Below are positions 8,663 through 14,025 of a stretch of 14,025 nt of DNA, one piece after another. Source of the stretch: an uncultured Muribaculaceae bacterium. Lineage in GTDB: Bacteria > Bacteroidota > Bacteroidia > Bacteroidales > Muribaculaceae. The stretch covers positions 1 to 14,025 of the forward strand of contig CAKTFH010000039.1 of assembly GCA_934555895.1 (NCBI GenBank), written 5' to 3'. The notes beneath the pieces were generated by a model that made no database searches, was not told the DNA's origin, and saw nothing but the letters and a program-made list of their open reading frames with translations. Each line of letters starts with the position of its first letter. The stretch's first letter is position 1. A program made the position numbers and the translations under genes.

Positions 8663-8677
8663 GGCCCGTCAAGGGCC
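8663..8677 (-). promoter_or_regulatory. GC hairpin in the rel 5' leader
   Basis: GGCCC and GGGCC form a perfect 5-bp stem with a 5-base loop, about 20 bases after the predicted start of the rel transcript. A second small stem (GACG...CGTC, 8645-8658) places the GGAGG sequence in its loop just before the 8640 start codon. These could tune rel translation, but both stems are short. Confidence 0.3.
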
Positions 8678-8704
8678 TCCCCGAACGAAAGATGCCTAAT
8701 TTCG

Positions 8705-8736
8705 CAAAATTACGACAATCTCCTCAAATAGACAAC
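8705..8736 (-). promoter_or_regulatory. Bacteroidetes-type promoter for rel
   Basis: Read on the minus strand, GTTG (8736-8733) is followed after 20 bases by TAATTTTG (8712-8705), an exact match to the Bacteroidetes -7 box TAnnTTTG with a usual -33 spacing. Transcription should begin near 8697, leaving a leader of about 55 bases before the rel start codon. Confidence 0.7.
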
Positions 8737-8783
8737 AAAAAAATCCGTCTCCACCCGGTGGGATGTGGCATGGATTTTTATAG

Positions 8784-8814
8784 TTGTAATCGCTGTGAAA
8801 AAGCAGTATATTTG
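8784..8814 (+). promoter_or_regulatory. Bacteroidetes-type promoter for the glycoside hydrolase
   Basis: TTG at 8784-8786 and TATATTTG at 8807-8814 are separated by 20 bases, matching the -33/-7 consensus. The start of transcription is expected near 8821, giving a leader of about 38 bases that is A/T-rich and lacks a clear Shine-Dalgarno, as is common in this phylum. Confidence 0.72.
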
Positions 8815-8858
8815 CGGCGTGTTTTTAACTCCTTAAGTCTAAACCATAAAATTCAGGT

Positions 8859-11800
8859 ATGAATTTCAAGAAAATGCTGATGCAGGTGGCCATCTGTATG
8901 GTGGCTGTGGCATCGATGGCGCAGACCCATGTCTATACGGCCCCTGAGTTCGCGGCACCTCCCATGCAGTGGCGCCCGGTGCCGCTGTGGTTCTGGAACA
9001 ATACATCTGTGAACGCACAGACTGTCGAGGAGCAGCTCGAGCAGATGATTACCGTCGACAACTATGGCGGTTGTGCCATATTGCCTTTCGGCGCAGGTTT
9101 TCAGCCCGGGTATCTGTCAGATGATTATTTCGCGCTTTATGAAAAAGCCATCGAGGTGGCTAAGCGACATGGCGCTTCGATGTCACTTTACGATGAATAT
9201 GGCTTCCCGAGCGGAAGCATGGGCGCTATCAACGGTTCGGGTGTGACTACTTTCAAAAACAATCATCCGGACTATACGATAAAGCGTCTCGACAAGCGTG
9301 AAATACCCACTACGCCCGGCAAGACTTTCAGCCGACGCATAACCACCAACAACCTTATGGCCGTTGTGGCAATGGAAAAGGAGTCAAAAGAGATAATATC
9401 GCTGCGCGACAATCTTCATGGCAATGCACTCCGATGGGATGTGCCAGCAGAGGGCGAGTGGACCGTGATGCTTTTCAACTGTGTGACCGACGGCGACCCC
9501 AATGTAGATTATCTCTCGTCCGAAGCCGTGCAGCTCTTTGTGAACGACACGCACCAGGCCTATTACGACCGCTTCGCCGGCGCTTTCGGGACTACGATTA
9601 CTTCAACCTTCTTCGACGAGCCCACGATGTATCGCGCCAACGGCCGCATGTGGACGCCCGACTTCAACGCTAAGTTTGAGGCGAAATACGGTTTCTCTCC
9701 CGAGACGCTTTACCCGGCCCTCTGGTATGAGATAGGCGACAAGACGGCGGCCGCACGTAACATGCTTTTCGGCATGCGCGCGCAGCTGTATGCCGAAGGC
9801 TTCATGAAGACCATAGCAGACTGGGCCGAGGCGCACGGCATACGCTCCACAGGCCATCAGGACCAGGAGGAGGTGCTCAATCCGGTGAGCGTGTCGGGCG
9901 ACCTGATGCTGGACGGCAAATACATGAGCATGCCTGGCATCGACAAGATTGGCGGCGACCGGCCGGCCGAGAATTTCTACAAGGTGGTATCGTCGTCGGC
10001 CAACAACTGGGACAAGACATACGTGATGTCGGAAACCTACGGCGACATGGGCAACCTATCGATGGAGCGCATGTACAACATCGCCACCGAACAGTACACC
10101 AAGGGTGTCAACCATCTTATCCCCCATGCCGTGTGGTATGACGCAGCGAATGTGACATTCCTCCCCGAACTGTCGTGGCGCAATCCGCTTTACAATTACG
10201 GGTTGCCCGATTTCAACCGCTTCCTGAGTCGTCTAAACTATATGCTTGCGCGTCCCGGACGCCATGTGGCTGATGTGGCGGTGCTCTATCCCATCACCAC
10301 CCTCCAGGCAGGTCACTATCTCGACGGCCCTAAGGGCAGCATGCAGGGTGGAGTGGATGTACCCGGCACCGACTACAATACGGTGTCGCGTGTGCTCACC
10401 GACGAGCTCGGCGTCGACTTCACTTATCTGCATCCTGAGGTGATCGACGACCGATGCGCCGTGGAAGGCGACCGCCTGGTGATGAACAACGAGATGAACC
10501 GCGAGTCTTTCTCGGTGATAGTGCTGCCGGGCGTCAAGGTACTCACATCGGCCAATCTCGATAAGATTGTCAAGGCCTGGGAGGCCGGATGCACCGTGAT
10601 ATTCACTACTCAGCTGCCCGACCAGTGCGCCGACATGGATGGCGCCGACGCTACAGTGAAGGCTGCCGTGGCACGCATGCTTGCCGGCGAATCGGGCTGC
10701 GGCCGCGCGGTGTTCGTGGAGAATCCTACAGCCGAGAGTCTGGCTGCCGCTCTCGAAGGCGAGGACCTCGATGTGCGCTTCACAGCCGGAGTGCATCCGT
10801 TCAATTATATTCACAAGGTAGTGGAAGGGAAGGATGTGTATTATTTCGGAAACATAGACCCGGCCACAGCCACCTGCGCAATATCATTGCGCGGTTCGCT
10901 CGCCGATTACACCCTTCTTGACCCGCGCTCGGGCAAGATGGCGCCTGCCGAACTTACAGCCGGCGGCGGTCGCACTTCGCTGAGCCTCAGGCTGGCTCCC
11001 GGCCAGTCGATGTTCCTGGTCGATAACTCCCTGATAGACCTTACGGAAATGCCTGCGCCCACTCCCGATACCGGATATACAGTCGAGATGGATTTCAAAA
11101 TCGACAAGGTGTCGGCAGGAGTGTGTTTCGCCGGCCGTGACTCACGCAACTACTACATGTGGCAGATTAATGTGGAGAATCCTGAAAACCAGATGCTGCG
11201 TCCCCACAGGTGGTTTGACGGTGGAGTGTCTCTTTTAGGAGAGGTGCCTCTGGGCGGCAAGGTCGATGTGGCCGACGGCGCTTACCACAATCTTAAAATT
11301 GTGATTACTGATGACACACATGCCGCCACTTATATCGACGGCGTGCTGGTGGATGAGCGCGACGGGCAGTTCCCGTACGGTCTGATAGGTTTCCGCGAGA
11401 CCCACAGCGACACGGCCGGAAGCGAGGAGGCCGCGTATTTCGACAATGTGAAGGTGACTTCGAACGAGGACGGCGAAGTGCGCCTCAGCGAAGATTTTTC
11501 GGAGGGGAACATGTTTACTGCAGGCACTGTGACCAACGGCGCTCTTTACGCTGTCGGCGGCATGACCTGGGACTGCTACGCCTGGGCCGCTCCGGCCAAC
11601 GGCGTGCATTTCTCTCTTGAGGCCGACATGATTCTGCTGAAAGACGATGTGGCTTTTGTGTTCGCGGAGCAGTCGTCCGACACTTATTATATGTGGGCTG
11701 TGAACTGTTTCGACGGTGACGAGCCCCGCATACGACACCATGTGTTCAATCACGGTGCATTGGTGTGGAACGATGCCATAGTGCGTGAGTTCACCAAAGA

Positions 11801-12305
11801 TGAGATTCTCGGCAAACCGCATCATGTGAAATTTGAGGTGGAAAGCGCCTCCATACGCACATATATCGACGATGTGCTGGTAGACACCTATCTCGACTGG
11901 TCGGAGAATCTGCGCCCCGGTCTGGTGGGTATGCGCATCGACACCACCGGTCCGCAGCGCGACAACGCCTACATAGACAACATCCGTGTCACCGACTATG
12001 CCCCCGACGGCACGGCCGAAGTGACGCTGTGCGATGACTTCGAACCCGGTAGCGCCCGTTGGTTCCCCGACGCCATAATAGAGGAAGTCGACGGAAACCA
12101 CCTGATGCATATACATGGCGACAACGTGCTACACAAATGGATGCAGACCGACACTCCTATTGCCGGTGGAGTACAGACCGTGTGGACCGATGTGGACAGC
12201 GTCACGCAGCTTTACAACATGCAGGGCATTCCGGTGTCTTTGCCGTCGCAGGGCATCTATATAGTGCGCCGGGGCAATGCAGTCAGTAAGACCGTGGTGA
12301 GATAA
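8859..12305 (+). CDS. Secreted GH106-like glycoside hydrolase with tandem LamG-like domains and T9SS-like tail
   Basis: The protein has 1148 residues. A signal peptide covers residues 1-21 (ending ASMAQ). The N-terminal catalytic part resembles GH106 alpha-L-rhamnosidase-like enzymes: PVPLWFWNNTSV (41-52), YGGCAILPFGAG (69-80), YLSDDYFALYEKAIEVAKRHG (long helix, from 85), SLYDEYGFPSGSMGA (109-123), TFFDEPTMYR (250-259), MSETYGDMG (390-398) and GVNHLIPHAVWYD (416-428). Glu254 and Glu392 are candidate catalytic acids, by inference only. Two related beta-sandwich domains follow (about 738-867 and 895-1046), each with YYMW, YIDG/DVLVD, GLIGFR/GLVGMR and AY(F/I)DN(V/I)(K/R)VT. A partial third copy begins at 1055. 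The last 37 residues (LYNMQGIPV...GIYIVRRGN...) resemble a short T9SS-type tail. Family-level substrates are rhamnose-containing plant or bacterial polysaccharides. No transporter pair (SusC/D) is visible nearby, so it is not in a standard PUL within this window. Confidence 0.88.
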   Translation: MNFKKMLMQVAICMVAVASMAQTHVYTAPEFAAPPMQWRPVPLWFWNNTSVNAQTVEEQLEQMITVDNYGGCAILPFGAGFQPGYLSDDYFALYEKAIEVAKRHGASMSLYDEYGFPSGSMGAINGSGVTTFKNNHPDYTIKRLDKREIPTTPGKTFSRRITTNNLMAVVAMEKESKEIISLRDNLHGNALRWDVPAEGEWTVMLFNCVTDGDPNVDYLSSEAVQLFVNDTHQAYYDRFAGAFGTTITSTFFDEPTMYRANGRMWTPDFNAKFEAKYGFSPETLYPALWYEIGDKTAAARNMLFGMRAQLYAEGFMKTIADWAEAHGIRSTGHQDQEEVLNPVSVSGDLMLDGKYMSMPGIDKIGGDRPAENFYKVVSSSANNWDKTYVMSETYGDMGNLSMERMYNIATEQYTKGVNHLIPHAVWYDAANVTFLPELSWRNPLYNYGLPDFNRFLSRLNYMLARPGRHVADVAVLYPITTLQAGHYLDGPKGSMQGGVDVPGTDYNTVSRVLTDELGVDFTYLHPEVIDDRCAVEGDRLVMNNEMNRESFSVIVLPGVKVLTSANLDKIVKAWEAGCTVIFTTQLPDQCADMDGADATVKAAVARMLAGESGCGRAVFVENPTAESLAAALEGEDLDVRFTAGVHPFNYIHKVVEGKDVYYFGNIDPATATCAISLRGSLADYTLLDPRSGKMAPAELTAGGGRTSLSLRLAPGQSMFLVDNSLIDLTEMPAPTPDTGYTVEMDFKIDKVSAGVCFAGRDSRNYYMWQINVENPENQMLRPHRWFDGGVSLLGEVPLGGKVDVADGAYHNLKIVITDDTHAATYIDGVLVDERDGQFPYGLIGFRETHSDTAGSEEAAYFDNVKVTSNEDGEVRLSEDFSEGNMFTAGTVTNGALYAVGGMTWDCYAWAAPANGVHFSLEADMILLKDDVAFVFAEQSSDTYYMWAVNCFDGDEPRIRHHVFNHGALVWNDAIVREFTKDEILGKPHHVKFEVESASIRTYIDDVLVDTYLDWSENLRPGLVGMRIDTTGPQRDNAYIDNIRVTDYAPDGTAEVTLCDDFEPGSARWFPDAIIEEVDGNHLMHIHGDNVLHKWMQTDTPIAGGVQTVWTDVDSVTQLYNMQGIPVSLPSQGIYIVRRGNAVSKTVVR

Positions 12306-12315
12306 TAGCCTTATG

Positions 12316-13479
12316 TCAGTTTGCAGTGCTTCCGTGGCCGCTTCGCTCCATGTGGTATAACATGAAGAGCGCCACGGCGCTGATGACGGCCAGCGGCACA
12401 CCTGCCAGGGCCGGCGACGCGAGGCCGAATCCATGATGGATTACCGCGCCGCCTATGGCCGCTGCCATGGCGTTGGACACGTTGAAAGCAATCTGTATGC
12501 CGGCGCCTCCGAGCATTTCTCCTCCCTTGGCATAGCGCACTATAAGATACTGAAGCGGTCCGCCGAGACCGAAAAGCAATGCCGGCGCAAGGAAAGTGAG
12601 CGCCAGCGAAGGCAGCTTATGCGGCGAGCAGAAATATATGAGCGGCATTACCACGATAATGAGAGTGGCGATTATGGCTGTGACGAGCGACGCCGAATGT
12701 CTGTCGGCCAGTCGCCCGGCGATGTAGTTGCCGAACACCATGCCCGCGCCTACGACTACCATGATGAATGTCATGGCATGTTCCGAGAATCCTGTCACAT
12801 CAGTCATTATCGGAGAGATATAGCTCATCCAGCAGTAGACGCTCGCCTGACCGAAAAACACTCCGGCGTAAATGAGCCATGGCCCAGGTTTCGACAGAAA
12901 CCTGAACTGCCCCTTCATGCCCGTGTCGGGCAACGGCGCGAGCTGAGGAATCCAGCACCTTATGGCCACGCATGTCATCAGACCCAGTAAGGCCACTATG
13001 GCGAACGGCAGACGCCATGACACGAGCTGGCACACAAAGGTGAAGCCCGGCACCCCCACGAGATTGGCTACCGTCATTCCTCCCACGAGTACGGCCACGG
13101 CTGAGGCTCCCTTGCCCTTGTCGGCAAGTCTGGAGCATACTATGGCGCCCGCGCCGAAAAACGCGCCGTGTGGCAGCCCGGCGATGAAACGCGCTCCGAG
13201 AAGGCATCCGAAATTGGGCGACAGAGCCACCAGAGCATTGCCGACGGCTATCACTGCGGCAAGAAGCAGCATCAGGCGCCTCAACGGCAGCCTGCGCAGA
13301 AATATCAGCGCCGGGGCGCCGACGGCAACTCCGGCCGAATAGGCCGATATGAGATGCCCGGCTTCTACAATGCTTATGTTCAGGTCTGCGGCTATGTCGT
13401 TAAGGATTCCCATCATGCCGAACTCGACAATCCCGAGCGCGAATGTGCCCATAGCCAGTGAAAGCAACGATCTCTTCAT
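12316..13479 (-). CDS. MFS transporter, AraJ-like DHA1 exporter
   Basis: The very hydrophobic protein has 387 residues and about 12 membrane helices, normal for the major facilitator superfamily. Family features include EFGMMGILNDIAADL (19-33), AGHLISAYSAGVAVGAP (40-56), LRRLPLRR (61-68; the cytoplasmic loop 2-3 region) and GARFIAGLPHGAFFGAGA (95-112), all characteristic of the AraJ/YdhP-like proton-driven efflux branch. The substrate cannot be read from sequence; related proteins export sugars or drugs. I chose the ATG at 13479 (MKRSLLSLAMG), which begins the first helix. An in-frame upstream ATG at 13548 would add residues encoded by an AT-rich repeat and is rejected. The stop is 10 bp from the stop of the convergent glycoside hydrolase. 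Confidence 0.92.
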   Translation of the reverse strand: MKRSLLSLAMGTFALGIVEFGMMGILNDIAADLNISIVEAGHLISAYSAGVAVGAPALIFLRRLPLRRLMLLLAAVIAVGNALVALSPNFGCLLGARFIAGLPHGAFFGAGAIVCSRLADKGKGASAVAVLVGGMTVANLVGVPGFTFVCQLVSWRLPFAIVALLGLMTCVAIRCWIPQLAPLPDTGMKGQFRFLSKPGPWLIYAGVFFGQASVYCWMSYISPIMTDVTGFSEHAMTFIMVVVGAGMVFGNYIAGRLADRHSASLVTAIIATLIIVVMPLIYFCSPHKLPSLALTFLAPALLFGLGGPLQYLIVRYAKGGEMLGGAGIQIAFNVSNAMAAAIGGAVIHHGFGLASPALAGVPLAVISAVALFMLYHMERSGHGSTAN

Positions 13480-13486
13480 TTGTCTC

Positions 13487-13533
13487 AAACCTAAAAAATC
13501 AAACCTAAAAGTAAAACCTAAAAAATCAAACCT
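13487..13533. repeat. Tandem 27-bp-period repeat of AAACCTAAAA in the MFS leader
   Basis: AAACCTAAAAAATCAAACCT occurs exactly at 13487-13506 and 13514-13533, a period of 27 bases. Within it AAACCT recurs at 13487, 13501, 13514 and 13528, spaced 14, 13 and 14 bases. It ends 8 bases upstream of the MFS start codon and lies downstream of the -7 box, so it would be in the transcribed leader. It could be an array of binding sites or replication-slippage debris. Confidence 0.75.
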
Positions 13534-13545
13534 GTTTTCGGGCTG

Positions 13546-13553
13546 CAAAATTA
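13546..13553 (-). promoter_or_regulatory. Possible -7 box for the MFS gene
   Basis: On the minus strand TAATTTTG matches TAnnTTTG exactly. No good TTG/TTTG is found at the expected -33 position, so the call is weaker than the other promoters. The predicted start of transcription is near 13539, upstream of the AAACCT repeat. Confidence 0.45.
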
Positions 13554-13661
13554 GTCAAAAAAACTTTCTGCATCTATTCCCCTCATGTAGTAGTTACTTC
13601 AGACGTTGAATCTCGCTAATATACTTTTAATTGAAAATTTAATATTATTTAACATTTTCAG

Positions 13662-13692
13662 TTGAAAGGGAACGAATTATTTACTAATTTTG
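13662..13692 (+). promoter_or_regulatory. Bacteroidetes-type promoter for the structured leader
   Basis: TTG at 13662-13664 and TAATTTTG at 13685-13692 are separated by 20 bases, matching the -33/-7 consensus. The surrounding 13610-13690 region is strongly AT-rich. Transcription should start near 13699, about 300 bases before the next start codon. Confidence 0.65.
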
Positions 13693-13698
13693 TGCTTT

Positions 13699-14002
13699 GA
13701 CTTCCGCGCAATGGGGGCGGTGCTCAAAGGAGCATCGCAAGGCATGCGGGAAATCAATTACACATAATAAAAAGCGTATATTGACGCTTTGTTCTTGGCA
13801 GGTTCAGAACTTTCCACAATCCAGACCTCCTATTCGAGAACATAGCAACGATAGACGCCACGGGTATGTAATACCTGCTCGGATTCATTTCAGGTGAAAA
13901 CTTGAAATGAGTCCGGGGTATGCATATATAACTGCGTGGAGTCCTCGTTGCGGCGCATGGTAATAAACCTGTGTTTAAGCATATAGATTGCAGAGACGGA
14001 AG
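13699..14002 (+). ncRNA. Unassigned highly structured leader RNA (riboswitch-like or 6S-like)
   Basis: No convincing protein gene fits this interval, but it folds well by eye. There is a 9-bp hairpin at 13717-13738 (loop AAAG) and a 7-bp hairpin at 13771-13790. CAGGTT at 13799-13804 pairs with AACCTG at 13966-13971, enclosing a 173-base domain. Inside, 13845-13851 pairs with 13945-13951 (7 bp), 13854-13856 with 13941-13943, and 13858-13862 with 13935-13939. At the tip, 13880-13895 pairs with 13900-13915, a 16-bp helix with two G-U pairs and a GAAA tetraloop. ATACC at 13871-13875 can pair with GGTAT at either 13863-13867 or 13917-13921. No poly-U terminator separates it from the gene at 14003. 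I do not recognise a known riboswitch core. The length and rod shape recall 6S RNA. Confidence 0.6.
13711..13767 (+). CDS. Possible 18-codon leader peptide in the structured leader
   Basis: An ATG about 12 bases after the predicted transcript start opens MGAVLKGASQGMREINYT and ends in TAA. It overlaps the 9-bp hairpin at 13717-13738. It is not enriched in one amino acid, has no clear ribosome binding site, and may be chance; it is listed because leader peptides control some biosynthetic genes. Confidence 0.15.
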   Translation: MGAVLKGASQGMREINYT

Positions 14003-14025
14003 ATGAAAAATTTCTTATCTGTGAC
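14003..14025 (+). CDS. 5' end of a gene cut by the window edge
   Basis: ATG at 14003 opens MKNFLSV followed by a partial codon, and the frame continues to the edge of the window. It is the first start codon after the structured leader, 31 bases past the closing stem, with only a weak purine stretch (GACGGAAG) ahead. Seven residues are too few for assignment. The pattern M-K-x-F-x-x-V also begins Bacteroides N-succinylornithine carbamoyltransferase, but this is a very weak hint. Confidence 0.5.

Noticed and set aside
11235..12116. Long open frame (293 codons) opposite the glycosidase
   Set aside because: It is an antisense shadow of the repeated LamG-like domains, with no recognisable protein features.
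13480..13548. N-terminal extension of the MFS transporter starting at 13548
   Set aside because: The extra 23 residues are translated from the AAACCT repeat and precede a normal first helix; the predicted transcript also starts at about 13539, inside the extension.
13771..13790. Hairpin AAAGCGT/ACGCTTT as an intrinsic terminator
   Set aside because: The stem is AT-rich and is followed by GTTCTTGG rather than a run of T, so it is better seen as part of the leader fold.
13697..13897. A 66-codon open frame from a TTG across the structured leader
   Set aside because: It has no ribosome binding site, composition unlike a protein, and crosses the paired RNA elements; base pairing explains the sequence better.
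1..14025. CRISPR array, tRNA, rRNA or insertion sequence
   Set aside because: I found no regularly spaced direct repeats beyond the two-copy AAACCT unit, no cloverleaf, no rRNA-like sequence, and no transposase or terminal inverted repeats.

Overview
The window looks like a chromosomal segment from a Bacteroidales bacterium, most likely a gut lineage such as Muribaculaceae. The order rests on four things. Several intergenic regions carry the Bacteroidetes-type promoter, TTG about 20 bases before TAnnTTTG. One small secreted protein ends in a type IX secretion (T9SS) sorting domain, and a large glycosidase ends in a similar tail. Shine-Dalgarno sequences are mostly weak or absent. There is also a lipoprotein beta-propeller and a large secreted GH106-like glycoside hydrolase. 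The family-level placement is inference.

Layout: positions 129 to 8640 hold five genes on the minus strand, read from high to low coordinates. They are a bifunctional RelA/SpoT-type (p)ppGpp synthetase/hydrolase, a 7TM-HD phosphodiesterase of the PgpH (c-di-AMP) family, an RsmF/NOP2-type rRNA cytosine-C5 methyltransferase, a small SprB-repeat protein with a T9SS tail, and a lipoprotein with an Asp-box beta-propeller (sialidase or GH93-like). Gaps are short (71, 31 and 39 bp) and the PgpH and methyltransferase genes overlap by 23 bp, so the run could be one transcript. The last two genes are visibly more AT-rich and may be a later addition.

A 218-bp divergent intergenic region (8641-8858) carries one promoter for each direction. 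To its right, on the plus strand, lies a 1148-residue secreted GH106-like glycoside hydrolase with two tandem LamG-like domains, a partial third copy, and a T9SS-like tail. It converges, with 10 bp between stop codons, on an AraJ-like MFS exporter gene on the minus strand. The exporter's leader contains a 27-bp-period AAACCTAAAA repeat.

The right end (13480-14002) is about 520 bp without an obvious protein gene. It holds divergent promoter elements and, on the plus strand, a roughly 300-nt leader with extensive RNA structure. The structure includes a 6-bp long-range closing stem, a long interrupted helix, a 16-bp hairpin with a GAAA tetraloop, and two copies of GGTAT that compete for one ATACC. 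This leads into the first eight codons of a gene that runs off the window. It is the most interesting unexplained element here: a candidate riboswitch, leader regulator or 6S-like RNA.
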